Made by a program: the position numbers and the translations under genes. Under the pieces are notes generated by a model, which was not told the origin of the DNA, searched no databases, and worked only from the letters and a program-made list of their open reading frames with translations. A stretch of 64,000 nt of DNA, taken from Clostridium sp. 'White wine YQ' (lineage in GTDB: Bacteria; Bacillota; Clostridia; Clostridiales; Clostridiaceae). Positions 9,340 through 18,255 of this stretch are shown here, piece after piece; positions within the stretch are counted from its first letter, which is position 1, and each line of letters begins with the position of its first letter. The DNA is taken from the NCBI RefSeq assembly GCF_028728205.1, contig NZ_JAQYUU010000003.1:186001-250000 (forward strand), given 5' to 3'.

Positions 9340-11517
9340 TTAAACAGCTTCCTCATCAAAAACTCCATTTGTAAACTGACTGTTATATAAATCAGCATAG
9401 AAACCATTTTGCTCTAGAAGTTCTTTGTGAGATCCTTGTTCTATTACTGTACCTTGATTCATAACAAGTATCAAATCTGCATCCTTAATTGTGGAAAGTC
9501 TATGTGCTATAACAAAGCTTGTTCTTCCCTTCATTAAGTTATTCATTGCCTTTTGAATATATACTTCTGTTCTTGTATCAACGCTACTTGTAGCTTCATC
9601 AAGAATTAGTATTGCAGGATCAGCTAATATTGCTCTAGCAATAGTAAGTAATTGTTTTTGTCCTTGAGATATATTTGACGCTTCTTCATTTAACTCTGTA
9701 TCATATCCATGATCTAAAGTTCTAATAAAGTGGTCTGCGTGTGCAGCCTTAGCAGCTCTTATTATCTCTTCATCGGTTGCTCCCTTACGTCCATATGCTA
9801 TATTTTCTTTTATTGAACCATTAAATGACCAAGTATCTTGTAATACCATACCAAATATATTACGTAGATTTTCACGTGTTAATTCTCTTATATCTACTCC
9901 ATCAAGAGTAATCTTTCCACCATTAACTTCATAGAATCTCATAAGCAAGTTAACTAATGTTGTTTTTCCTGCTCCAGTTGGTCCAACAATTGCAATTGTT
10001 TGTCCAGGTTTAACATCTATATTCATGTTTTCAATAAGCTTAGTATCTTCTTTGTAACTAAAGTCAACATTTTCGAATTTAACTGCACCTGTCGGGTTAT
10101 CTAATACTTTTGCATCTACTGGATCTGGAATTTCTTCTACTTCATCTAACATCTCAAATACACGTTCTGCTGCTGCAACTGTAGATTGTATAATGTTTGC
10201 AATATTTGCAGTTTGGTTTATTGGTTGAGAGAATTGTCTCATATATTGAATAAATGCTTGTATATCTCCAACTTCAATAGCTTTTTTAGTTGCTAGATAT
10301 CCTCCAGTAACACAAACTACAACATATCCTAAGTTATTTACAAATCCCATTAGTGGCATTATTAAACCTGAGATAAATTGTGCTTTCCATCCAACTTTAT
10401 ATAATTCTTCATTTACATTGTTGAATTTTTCTAAAGAAGCTTTTTCTCTTCCGAATGCTTTTACTATATTGTGACCAGTATACATTTCTTCTATATGTCC
10501 ATTTAGTTCACCTAAATGTTTTTGTTGAGCTGCAAAGTATTTTTGTGATTTACCAAGTATAGGTCTTATTACAAATATACTTACTGGTAGTACTGCTATA
10601 GCAATAAGTGTCATAAGTGGACTTATTGTAAGCATCATAATTATTATACCAACAATACTTACTACTGATGTAATAAGCTGAGTTAATGATTGTTGTAGGG
10701 TTGTACCTACAGTATCTAAATCGTTAGTAAATCTACTTAAAACTTCTCCCTTTGTTCTTCCATCAAAGTACTTAAGTGGTAACTTTTCAAGTTTATCATC
10801 TAAGTCTTTTCTCATGGCATAAACTGTATTTTGAGCTACTCCTGACATTACCCATCCTTGAATAAACATGAATAATGCACTAATTAAATAAAATCCTATT
10901 AATAGAGTAAGTATATTTCTAATATACTCAAAATCTATAGCTGGCTTATTATCTGAAAATATTGTTTTTACTGTATCTACATCTCCAGATTGTATAGCTG
11001 TATTAGCTTTCTTCAAATCATCATTTGAAATGTACTTTGATAAAATATCTTGTACTTTCTTTTGTTTTTCTTGCATGTCTGGTGTTTGTTGTGCTGCTAA
11101 TGCTTTTTGCATTTCAGCCTGAGCTTGAGCTTGTATTTGTTTTGCTTGCTCTGGATGAGCTTTTATTTGCTCTTGGATTTTAGCTTTTTGCTGTTCAGTT
11201 TGTGTTTTAATTTGCTCAGTACTTTTCTCTACAGCATCTGTAACTGCAGTATATTCATACTTTGAGATTAATCCATCAAATAACTTTGTTGTTGCTTTAC
11301 CCATTATCTTAGGACTTACTATCGTAAATACAGTACTTATTATAGCTACTATAAATACTGTTATCAAGCGAACCATTTGTGGTTTCAAATAACCTACTAA
11401 TCTTTTTCCTGTACCTTTAAAGTCTTTAGCTTTTTCTCCACCCATTACAACGCCGCCCATTGGACCTCCGCCCATTGGACCTCTTCTCTTTGGTGCATTA
11501 TTCTTCATTTCACTCAT
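9340..11517 (-). CDS. ABC exporter half-transporter, catalytic-site Walker B subunit (725 aa)
   Basis: This is a fused membrane and ATPase half-transporter, probably for drugs or lipids. A Gly/Met/Pro-rich N-terminus (1-30) precedes TM1. Between TM1 and TM2 lies an unusually long, Gln/Lys/Ala-rich, probably coiled-coil insertion (about residues 85-195), predicted to be outside the cell. The ATPase domain has Walker A GPTGAGKTT and Walker B ILILDEATSSVD with the catalytic Glu. Its signature is the non-canonical ISQGQ. It overlaps the partner gene stop by 4 bp (ATGA). Together they look like a heterodimeric exporter of the YfiBC/BmrCD type. Confidence 0.9.
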   Translation of the reverse strand: MSEMKNNAPKRRGPMGGGPMGGVVMGGEKAKDFKGTGKRLVGYLKPQMVRLITVFIVAIISTVFTIVSPKIMGKATTKLFDGLISKYEYTAVTDAVEKSTEQIKTQTEQQKAKIQEQIKAHPEQAKQIQAQAQAEMQKALAAQQTPDMQEKQKKVQDILSKYISNDDLKKANTAIQSGDVDTVKTIFSDNKPAIDFEYIRNILTLLIGFYLISALFMFIQGWVMSGVAQNTVYAMRKDLDDKLEKLPLKYFDGRTKGEVLSRFTNDLDTVGTTLQQSLTQLITSVVSIVGIIIMMLTISPLMTLIAIAVLPVSIFVIRPILGKSQKYFAAQQKHLGELNGHIEEMYTGHNIVKAFGREKASLEKFNNVNEELYKVGWKAQFISGLIMPLMGFVNNLGYVVVCVTGGYLATKKAIEVGDIQAFIQYMRQFSQPINQTANIANIIQSTVAAAERVFEMLDEVEEIPDPVDAKVLDNPTGAVKFENVDFSYKEDTKLIENMNIDVKPGQTIAIVGPTGAGKTTLVNLLMRFYEVNGGKITLDGVDIRELTRENLRNIFGMVLQDTWSFNGSIKENIAYGRKGATDEEIIRAAKAAHADHFIRTLDHGYDTELNEEASNISQGQKQLLTIARAILADPAILILDEATSSVDTRTEVYIQKAMNNLMKGRTSFVIAHRLSTIKDADLILVMNQGTVIEQGSHKELLEQNGFYADLYNSQFTNGVFDEEAV

Positions 11518-13241
11518 GATATCTCCTCCTCTGAAAGTTGTGAAGATACAATTTCATGGTATATTTCACAAGTACTTAGAAGCTCTTTATGAGTTCCTTT
11601 TCCTACTATCTTACCTTGATCTAATACTATAATTCTATCTGCATCCATAACTGTACTTACTCTTTGTGCAACTATTAATACTGTAGCATCTCCTGTTTCA
11701 TGTTTAAGTGCTGCTCTTAATTTTGCATCAGTTTTAAAATCTAATGCTGAGAAGCTATCATCAAATATATATATTTCAGGCTTTCTTACTAAAGCTCTTG
11801 CTATAGCTAAACGTTGTTTTTGTCCTCCTGAGACATTGTTACCACCTTGAGCTATAATTGAATCATATCCATCATTCATATTAGAAACGAAATCTGCTGC
11901 TTGAGCTACTTCAGCTGCATGTCTAACTTCTTCATCTGTAGCATCATCTTTTCCGTATCTTATATTATCTGAAATTGTACCTGAAAATAGTACTGCTTTT
12001 TGTGGAACTATTCCTATTTTATTTCTTAAACTTTCTTGAGTAATATTTCTTATATCTACTCCATCTACAAAGATGTTTCCGCTTTCTATGTCATAAAAAC
12101 GTGGAATCAAGTTAATTAATGCTGATTTTCCTGATCCTGTACTTCCTATTATAGCTGTAGTTTCACCAGGTTTTGCATCGAAAGATATACCATCTAAAAC
12201 TGCCTCTTCTGCTCCAGGATATCTAAATACAACATCTTTAAATTCTACATGTCCATGTTCTTCATGGCTGTTATCTGGAACTTCTGGATCTAGTATTTCT
12301 GGTTTTAATTCTAATACTTCATTTATTCTTACTGCTGATGCAGAAGCTCTTGGTATTAAAATAAACATCATTGCAACCATTACTACTGAGAACATAATTT
12401 GCATTGAATATTGAATAAATGCCATTAAGTCTCCAACTTTCATTTCTCCTAAATCTATACGATTTGCTCCAAACCAAAGTATTCCTACTGCCATTACGTT
12501 AAATATTAACATCATCAATGGCATTAATACTGCCATTAATTTATTAACTTTTATTGCTGTATCAGTTAAGTCTCTATTTGCATCTTTAAATCTGTCTTTT
12601 TCAAAATCTGTTCTGTTAAATGCACGAATAACCCTTATACCTGAAAGACCTTCTCTAACTACAAGGTTTAATTTATCTACTTTCTTTTGCATACTCTTGA
12701 ATAGTGGCATTCCTTTTACAGCTACAAAAATCATCATAGCTAATACTAATGGTATTGCTACTGCTATAACTCTTGAAAGATATACATCTTTTGAAAGAGC
12801 CATAATAAGTGCCCCTACAAACATAATTGGTGCCATTACAAGCATTCTTAATCCCATAACCATTACTGTTTGAACTTGAGTAATATCATTTGTGGTTCTA
12901 GTAATAAGTGAAGAAGTTGGTATCTTATTAAATTCATTAAGGGCAAATCCCTCAACATGTGTAAATACTTCTCTTCTTATATCTTTTGAAAATGCTAATG
13001 CAACCTTTGACGAATAAAGAGCCGCAAGCACTGAACATGCTGCACTTCCAAGTGCCACTAGCAGCATTATTCCACCTTCTTTAAGTATATAGTCTACATC
13101 GCTATTCACTATACCAGTATCAACTATACTTGACATTATATTTGGCAAATTTAATTCTGCCATCACTTGCAAAAATATAAGCACTAGTATTGCGCAAACT
13201 TGCAGTGAATATTTCTTTAAAAATCTTAATAACTTGATCAT
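11514..13241 (-). CDS. ABC exporter half-transporter, degenerate Walker B subunit (575 aa)
   Basis: This is the partner half-transporter, with six predicted membrane helices and one ATPase domain. Walker A is GSTGSGKSA and the signature VSGGQ is canonical. Walker B reads IYIFDDSFSALD, with Asp where the catalytic Glu belongs. Paired with the ISQGQ signature of the 725-residue subunit, this gives one degenerate and one active ATP site, as in asymmetric heterodimeric exporters. The frame opens at 13256, but GGAG stands 9 nt before the ATG at 13241 (MIKLLRFLKK), which I prefer. It follows the MarR gene by about 30 bp. Confidence 0.9.
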   Translation of the reverse strand: MIKLLRFLKKYSLQVCAILVLIFLQVMAELNLPNIMSSIVDTGIVNSDVDYILKEGGIMLLVALGSAACSVLAALYSSKVALAFSKDIRREVFTHVEGFALNEFNKIPTSSLITRTTNDITQVQTVMVMGLRMLVMAPIMFVGALIMALSKDVYLSRVIAVAIPLVLAMMIFVAVKGMPLFKSMQKKVDKLNLVVREGLSGIRVIRAFNRTDFEKDRFKDANRDLTDTAIKVNKLMAVLMPLMMLIFNVMAVGILWFGANRIDLGEMKVGDLMAFIQYSMQIMFSVVMVAMMFILIPRASASAVRINEVLELKPEILDPEVPDNSHEEHGHVEFKDVVFRYPGAEEAVLDGISFDAKPGETTAIIGSTGSGKSALINLIPRFYDIESGNIFVDGVDIRNITQESLRNKIGIVPQKAVLFSGTISDNIRYGKDDATDEEVRHAAEVAQAADFVSNMNDGYDSIIAQGGNNVSGGQKQRLAIARALVRKPEIYIFDDSFSALDFKTDAKLRAALKHETGDATVLIVAQRVSTVMDADRIIVLDQGKIVGKGTHKELLSTCEIYHEIVSSQLSEEEIS

Positions 13242-13270
13242 TTGCTTCATCTCCATTCATATAGTCTTGC

Positions 13271-13738
13271 TTAAAATTCTGAAAATCCCTGACTACATTC
13301 TTCTCCATTAATTTTCACTAGGTTATCTTTCATTTGCATCAATAATCTGCGAAATAATATTAGTTCTTCATCTGTGAAACCCTTAAAACAATCTTTTTTA
13401 ATTTCATCATAGAACCTTTTAAGTTTTAAACTAAGCTCTTTTCCTTCTTTAGTAGTATATACTCTAAGAACTCTTTGATCTTGTTCATCACTCTTTCTCT
13501 CAATAAGTCCTGCTTTCTCAATCTTTTTAATCATCCCAGTAACGGTTGCAGGCTTAACATTTAAAGTCTTTGCAAGTTGATTTTGACTAATGCCTTCATT
13601 GTGACCTACTACCCCTAACAAATGTGCTTGCCCAGGATGTAATCCAATGGTTTCCAACAACTTATGAGCTCTATGAAAATTCAATTTTATTACTTGAGAA
13701 AAGATACCATATAATGAATCTCCATAATTTTCTTCCAC
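13271..13738 (-). CDS. MarR family transcriptional regulator
   Basis: This 155-residue winged-helix regulator has the MarR core: QNQLAKTLNVKPATVTGMIKK as recognition region, then the wing GLIERKSDEQDQRVLRVY. It is first in an operon with the two ABC exporter genes and probably represses them until a toxic ligand binds. The start is GTG behind GGAGGTGAG. A perfect palindrome lies directly upstream, next to the minus-10 box, which supports autoregulation. Confidence 0.88.
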   Translation of the reverse strand: MEENYGDSLYGIFSQVIKLNFHRAHKLLETIGLHPGQAHLLGVVGHNEGISQNQLAKTLNVKPATVTGMIKKIEKAGLIERKSDEQDQRVLRVYTTKEGKELSLKLKRFYDEIKKDCFKGFTDEELILFRRLLMQMKDNLVKINGEECSQGFSEF

Positions 13739-13754
13739 TTAACTCACCTCCAAT

Positions 13755-13772
13755 TAGTTAGGTGACTAACTA
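13755..13772. promoter_or_regulatory. Probable MarR operator
   Basis: TAGTTAG and CTAACTA are perfect 7-bp inverted arms around GTGA. The site sits just downstream of the minus-10 of the marR promoter and upstream of its Shine-Dalgarno, where a bound dimer would block transcription. Confidence 0.65.
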
Positions 13773-13778
13773 TTTATA

Positions 13779-13807
13779 ATATTAACACCCGAAATTTTTT
13801 TAGTCAA
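13779..13807 (-). promoter_or_regulatory. Promoter of the marR-ABC operon
   Basis: On the minus strand, TTGACT (13802-13807) is followed after exactly 17 nt by TAATAT (13779-13784). Both are close to sigma-A consensus. The operator begins 6 bp further downstream. Confidence 0.75.
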
Positions 13808-14156
13808 CATCTTTATAAGATAAACTTATTAATAATCTATTAACAAAACCTTTTCACCTCTACAACTCAGCTATTCCTCTAGTATTTCAGTGTATCTCTA
13901 TGGATTTCCAAATGCTTATTTCATGCGAATGTAAATATTTTCTTATAAAATTTTTATATACTTTTTCTTAAATATTTTAGTTAGGCAAGCAAATTAATTA
14001 TACTTTATAATCATATTCATTTTCTTCAACTTTGTTCATAATTATAGCTAAAATGTTTTAGAAAATTTCTTTATATATTATTGCTTATTGATAATAATTA
14101 TTATATAATAGTTAATAACTAAATATTAGTTAATTATTTAAAGGATGTGTTTTTTT
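13808..14156. other. Intergenic AT-rich region upstream of the dioxygenase gene
   Basis: I see no gene here. Near its right end, TAACTAA-ATA-TTAGTTA (14116-14132) is a perfect palindrome that shares the TAGTTA/TAACTA core with the MarR operator. In DNA this AT-rich the match could be chance. Confidence 0.4.
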
Positions 14157-14927
14157 ATGATATCAAGTCTTTTTATTGCTCATGGAGCACCAAACATGAT
14201 ATACGATGATAATAAATATACTCAATATTTGAAAGATTATAGTAAATCCATACCTAAACCAAAAGGAGTTATTATTTTTTCGGCTCACTGGGAATCAAAC
14301 ACTCAACTTATTGGTACTTCCTCACCTTATTCCATGATATATGACTTTTATGGATTTGAAGATAAGCTCTATAATGAATACTATACTGCAAACTCAAATT
14401 TAGATTTAGCAAATAGGATTAAGAATTTGTTAGACTCTAGTAATATTAAGAGTAAGTTTGATAACAAAAGAGGAATAGATCATGGAGCTTGGTCTGTACT
14501 CAAATTAATGTATCCAACTATTGATATTCCTGTTGTAACTATGTCTGTTAATCCATATCTATCAAATTCCGATCAATATGATATTGGGAAAGCTCTAGAA
14601 CCACTTAAAGAGGAAGGTATTCTTATAATAGGCAGTGGCGGTATTGTTCACAACTTAAGAGAGGTTGATTATTATAGTAATTCAGTTACTCCTTGGGCAA
14701 AGGAATTTAATAATTGGATTCAAAATACTATTTTAGATTGGAATACAGATAATCTCTTTAATTATGAAAACTTAGCTCCAAATGCTAATTTAGCTGTTCC
14801 TAGAAATGAGCATTTTATTCCTCTCTTAATTGCTATGGGAGCTGGAGATAATAATAAGGTGCCTGAACATCTAATTGGTGCTTACCAATTTGGAAACTTA
14901 GCCTTAGATATATGGAGATTTAATTAA
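14157..14927 (+). CDS. DODA-type extradiol ring-cleavage dioxygenase family protein
   Basis: This 256-residue protein resembles the YgiD/4,5-DOPA dioxygenase family, metal-dependent class III extradiol dioxygenases. Candidate metal-binding histidines are in FIAHGAP (His9), SAHWES and DHGAWS, with GSGGIVHNL near the middle. The ATG at 14157 is preferred, because AAAGGA directly abuts the earlier ATG at 14145. The native substrate is unknown. It stands alone between a MarR operon and proC, in the opposite orientation to the former. Confidence 0.8.
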   Translation: MISSLFIAHGAPNMIYDDNKYTQYLKDYSKSIPKPKGVIIFSAHWESNTQLIGTSSPYSMIYDFYGFEDKLYNEYYTANSNLDLANRIKNLLDSSNIKSKFDNKRGIDHGAWSVLKLMYPTIDIPVVTMSVNPYLSNSDQYDIGKALEPLKEEGILIIGSGGIVHNLREVDYYSNSVTPWAKEFNNWIQNTILDWNTDNLFNYENLAPNANLAVPRNEHFIPLLIAMGAGDNNKVPEHLIGAYQFGNLALDIWRFN

Positions 14928-15012
14928 ATATATATCACTTAGTTTTTACTCCCTATACTATAAATCCCCTTTTATGATAAAATAATTTTATTAATCATAA
15001 GGGGGTTTATTT

Positions 15013-15828
15013 ATGAACAAAAAAATAGGTTTTATAGGCTGTGGTAATATGGCAAAGGCGATTATTGGAGGTATTATATCTTCTAATTTTATATCTCCAA
15101 AAGATATTACTGCTTCAGCTCTTTCAGATAAAACATTACAATCTGTAAAAGAAACGTTTGGAATCAATGTTATAAGAGATAACAAAGCAGTTGCAATGTC
15201 TTCAGACATTATTGTTTTGGCTGTTAAACCACAATTCTTTAATGATGTAATTCCTGAGATAAAATCTTCAATTAATAAGAATGCTGTTATTGTTACTATT
15301 GCAGCAGGAATTACGATAAAATATCTTGAGGATAACTTAGGTAAGGATGCAAAAATTATAAGAATAATGCCAAATACGGCTGCTCTTGTTGGTGAAAGTT
15401 TAACTATGTTATGCAAAAATTCTCTTGTTTCTGAAAATGAATTTAACTACATAGTAGATATGTTCAATAAGGTTGGCAAAACAGAGATCGTGGATGAGCC
15501 AATGATTGATAAGGCTTTAGCTATAGGCGGTTCTTCTCCAGCTATGGTTTATATGTTTATAGAAGCTATGGCAGACGGGGCAGTTCTTCACGGTGTACCA
15601 AGAGAAAAAGCTTATAAAATTGCAGCTCAAGCAGTTTTAGGTTCTGCTAAAATGGTTTTAGAATCAGGGATTCATCCAGGTGCATTAAAAGACATGGTTT
15701 GTTCTCCTGCCGGTACCACTATTGAAGCTGTTTATTCTCTCGAAAGAAATGGTTTTAGAGGCGCTGTCATAGAAGCAATTGACCTATGTACTGAAAAAGC
15801 TATTAATATGTCTAATTCAAAAAAGTAA
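15013..15828 (+). CDS. proC: Pyrroline-5-carboxylate reductase
   Basis: ProC reduces pyrroline-5-carboxylate to proline using NAD(P)H, the last step of proline synthesis. The N-terminal Rossmann motif is IGFIGCGNMAKAIIGG. The C-terminal dimerisation region has the family signature around HPGALKDMVCSPAGTTI. The length (271) is normal and AAGGGGG precedes the ATG. It is monocistronic, with a terminator at 15835-15875. Confidence 0.95.
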   Translation: MNKKIGFIGCGNMAKAIIGGIISSNFISPKDITASALSDKTLQSVKETFGINVIRDNKAVAMSSDIIVLAVKPQFFNDVIPEIKSSINKNAVIVTIAAGITIKYLEDNLGKDAKIIRIMPNTAALVGESLTMLCKNSLVSENEFNYIVDMFNKVGKTEIVDEPMIDKALAIGGSSPAMVYMFIEAMADGAVLHGVPREKAYKIAAQAVLGSAKMVLESGIHPGALKDMVCSPAGTTIEAVYSLERNGFRGAVIEAIDLCTEKAINMSNSKK

Positions 15829-15834
15829 ACATTA

Positions 15835-15875
15835 AAGTTCAGAGTCATAATTCCTGCTTGCTCTGAGCTTTTTTC
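15835..15875 (+). terminator. Terminator of proC
   Basis: AAGTTCAGAG pairs with CTCTGAGCTT (10 bp with one G-T pair) and is followed by TTTTTTC. Confidence 0.8.
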
Positions 15876-15932
15876 TTTATTTAATATTTTTATTTATATG
15901 TACCTTATTTAATAATATCTCAAACCCTATAC

Positions 15933-15957
15933 ACTGTTAAAGAAAAGTGTTGAAATG
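15933..15957 (+). repeat. Left terminal inverted repeat of the IS
   Basis: This 25-bp end matches the reverse complement of 17042-17066 at 23 of 25 positions. Confidence 0.75.
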
Positions 15958-15979
15958 AAAAACAGTTATATTTTAAATT

Positions 15980-16939
15980 TTATATTTGATTTATTCCATT
16001 AAATTTCACGAACTTGAAATCCAAGTTTATTAGTTTTCGGTTACCTCTTATACACGAATCTAATAAAACTTTACGAATGTCATATTTATCAATAATCATC
16101 CTAAACCAATTTATATAAAAACTAATATATTTAGTTGCAACACCCCTAAAATTTCTGATAAATTGCTTAAACAATACCCCTTGTCTTCTAACTAACCTAA
16201 TATCCACATCCTTGACATTGTATTTAGAACTCCCATCCATGCAAATCTTCAAATTATTTTTCTTAGCAAAATTAACATAAAGCAAATTCCTACATACACC
16301 AATAATCTTAACCTTTTTCATCTTGCTTTCTAAATGCTTATCCAGTACTTCTCTGCTAATATACCCTTTTGATACTGCCTTTAAATATTTATTATCTAAT
16401 AAATCCCTGCAGTTAAGAATTGATATAAAACTTCTTCTAAATATTTCATTATCAACTATATAGCTATCACTTAATACCTTGAAACTCTTACTTTTAGAGT
16501 GATTCCCTTTAAAATTTTCCTTCATTCTAAGTTCATCGATTTGAACAATCTTTGAAAACTCCTTATCTTTTATTCTATGTTCTACCGAACTTAAAATTTT
16601 GTGCCTCCACTGAAAACTTGTAACTAGGCTTATTTTTAACATCTTTGATATCTCTCTTAAGGTCATACCTTCGCTCATATAGTGGGTATATTCAGCCCAC
16701 TGTTTAAGTTCCTTCTTACTATAACTTACTGGAGTTCCAGTCATCTCAGAAAAACTTTTGCCACAATCTTTGCAAATATATCTTTGTCTCAAAGCCTTTG
16801 TTTTCCCATTTTTGCTGATATCATTAGAGAAACATCTAGGGCATTTAACTTCTTTATTAATAAGAATGGTTGCTATACTATTTTCAAAATCAATATTTTC
16901 TGCTATATTCTCATTTAATTTGTTTCCAAGTAGCCCCAT
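15980..16939 (-). CDS. IS1595-family-like transposase, probably inactive
   Basis: The N-terminus has a C-x2-C...C-x2-C zinc ribbon (KCPRCFSNDISKNGK and YICKDCGKSF), then an HTH-like region (MTLREISKMLKIS). The catalytic core starts with QIDELRMKENFKGNH. The C-terminus FRGVATKYISFYINWFR is diagnostic of the family. Just before it, the expected VN-x2-HSRLK catalytic segment reads VRRQGVLFK, so the Asn and His are missing. The frame is open from 16978, but GGAGGAG sits 6 nt before the ATG at 16939 (319 residues). The family call is firm; inactivity is inferred. Confidence 0.78.
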   Translation of the reverse strand: MGLLGNKLNENIAENIDFENSIATILINKEVKCPRCFSNDISKNGKTKALRQRYICKDCGKSFSEMTGTPVSYSKKELKQWAEYTHYMSEGMTLREISKMLKISLVTSFQWRHKILSSVEHRIKDKEFSKIVQIDELRMKENFKGNHSKSKSFKVLSDSYIVDNEIFRRSFISILNCRDLLDNKYLKAVSKGYISREVLDKHLESKMKKVKIIGVCRNLLYVNFAKKNNLKICMDGSSKYNVKDVDIRLVRRQGVLFKQFIRNFRGVATKYISFYINWFRMIIDKYDIRKVLLDSCIRGNRKLINLDFKFVKFNGINQI

Positions 16940-17041
16940 CATGCACTCCTCCAATTCTTTTATTAAATTCTTGACCATTATTGAAGTGTGTAATCAATGT
17001 TTTTTATATTGAGGCTTATTTATTTTCAGGACCTTTATACA

Positions 17042-17066
17042 CATTTCAACACTTCTGTTTAACAGT
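17042..17066 (-). repeat. Right terminal inverted repeat of the IS
   Basis: Partner of 15933-15957. The bases just outside (GTATGGATT) recur beside the solo copy near 1 kb. Confidence 0.75.
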
Positions 17067-17101
17067 CCGTATGGATTGGAGAAATGATATATATACAATA
17101 T

Positions 17102-17139
17102 AAAAAGAGTACCAAAACCATAAATGTCTTAGTACTCCT
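17102..17139 (-). terminator. Terminator of the riboflavin operon
   Basis: On the minus strand GAGTACTAAGAC pairs with GTTTTGGTACTC (including G-T pairs) and a T-run follows, about 10 bp after the ribH stop. Confidence 0.75.
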
Positions 17140-17149
17140 CAAAAATCAT

Positions 17150-17611
17150 TTAAAATTCTTTTATTAAATTTGCCATTTCTATTGCAGAAACAGCTGCATC
17201 ATAACCTTTGTTTCCTGCTTTAGTTCCTGCTCTTTCTATTGCTTGCTCTATTGAGTCTGTTGTTAATATTCCAAACATTACTGGAATACCTGTATTTAAA
17301 GAAACATTAGCGATTCCTTTTGAAGCTTCTGCACACACATAATCAAAGTGTGGTGTTGCTCCTCTAATTACTGCTCCTAAACATAAAACAGCATCATATT
17401 TCTTACTTTCAGCCATTTTCTTTGCAATTAGTGGTGTTTCAAATGCCCCTGGAACCCATGCTATTTCAATATCTTCATCATTAGCACCATGTCTTTTTAA
17501 ACCATCTAATGCTCCACTTAAAAGTTTTGAACCAATAAGTTCATTAAATCTTCCCACTACAATACCAAACTTCAGACCCTTTGCTACTAAATTACCTTCA
17601 TAATTCTTCAT
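17150..17611 (-). CDS. ribH: 6,7-dimethyl-8-ribityllumazine synthase
   Basis: RibH condenses 3,4-dihydroxy-2-butanone 4-phosphate with the ribitylamino-pyrimidine to form lumazine. The 153 residues contain GRFNELI, the substrate loop [10 protein letters not shown] and [16 protein letters not shown] with the catalytic His. The end of the family core reads [12 protein letters not shown]. It is last in the ribD-ribE-ribB-ribH operon, 12 bp after ribB, with a Shine-Dalgarno (AGGAGG). Confidence 0.95.
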   Translation of the reverse strand: MKNYEGNLVAKGLKFGIVVGRFNELIGSKLLSGALDGLKRHGANDEDIEIAWVPGAFETPLIAKKMAESKKYDAVLCLGAVIRGATPHFDYVCAEASKGIANVSLNTGIPVMFGILTTDSIEQAIERAGTKAGNKGYDAAVSAIEMANLIKEF

Positions 17612-17623
17612 AATTACATCCTC

Positions 17624-18238
17624 CTATAAATTGTTTTGTTTTCTATACGCTATTAGCGCTTCAATTGTAATTATCTTAAGTCCATGTTTTTCAACATATT
17701 TCATTAAGTCCCCTGTTCTCGCCATTGTTCCATCATCATTCATAATTTCACAAATTACCCCTGCTGGTTTTAACCCTGCTAGTCTTGGTAAATCTACAGC
17801 TGCTTCCGTATGTCCTGGTCTCTCTAAAACTCCTCCATTTTTAGCAACTAAGGGAAACACATGCCCTGGTCTTCTAAAATCCTCTGGTTTAGATGATTCA
17901 TCAAGTAATTTAACTATTGTTTCTGCTCTTTCAAATGCTGATATACCAGTTGTTGTACTTATATGATCTACAGAAACCGTAAAGGCTGTTCCATGATTAT
18001 CAGTATTATTCTCAACCATTGCATTAATATCTAACTTTTTAGTCAAACTTTCTTCTAATGGTGTACAAATAAGACCTCTTCCATAGGTAGCCATAAAATT
18101 AATATCCTCTGGCTTAGCTTTCTCGGCTGCCATTAAAAGGTCCCCTTCATTTTCCCTATCTTCATTATCAATTACTACTATAATTTTTCCTGCTTTAATA
18201 TCTTCTATAGCTTCTTCTACAGTATTAAACTTAAACAT
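17624..18238 (-). CDS. ribB: 3,4-dihydroxy-2-butanone-4-phosphate synthase, RibB domain only
   Basis: This enzyme converts ribulose 5-phosphate to the four-carbon precursor of riboflavin. Motifs [31 protein letters not shown] and [11 protein letters not shown] are intact. Many Firmicutes fuse this domain to GTP cyclohydrolase II (RibBA, about 400 residues). Here the protein ends at residue 204, right after ALIAYRK, where the fused domain would begin. The ribH Shine-Dalgarno follows at once. The first-step enzyme, GTP cyclohydrolase II, is therefore not in this operon. Confidence 0.93.
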   Translation of the reverse strand: MFKFNTVEEAIEDIKAGKIIVVIDNEDRENEGDLLMAAEKAKPEDINFMATYGRGLICTPLEESLTKKLDINAMVENNTDNHGTAFTVSVDHISTTTGISAFERAETIVKLLDESSKPEDFRRPGHVFPLVAKNGGVLERPGHTEAAVDLPRLAGLKPAGVICEIMNDDGTMARTGDLMKYVEKHGLKIITIEALIAYRKQNNL

Positions 18239-18255
18239 CTTACCCCTCCACTATT

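Larger units (their letters stand above)
15925..17074. mobile_element. IS1595-family-like insertion sequence
   Basis: The element consists of one transposase gene between inverted ends. The core 25-bp ends at 15933-15957 and 17042-17066 read ACTGTTAAA-N-A-N-AAGTGTTGAAATG and differ at two positions. Similarity may extend outward through CCCTATAC on the left and CCATACGG on the right, so the exact borders are uncertain. I found no clean target-site duplication. It sits between proC and the riboflavin operon and interrupts no visible gene. Confidence 0.75.

Noticed and set aside
15917-17082. Target-site duplication of the IS element
   Set aside because: The 8-bp flanks on the two sides do not match for any plausible choice of ends.
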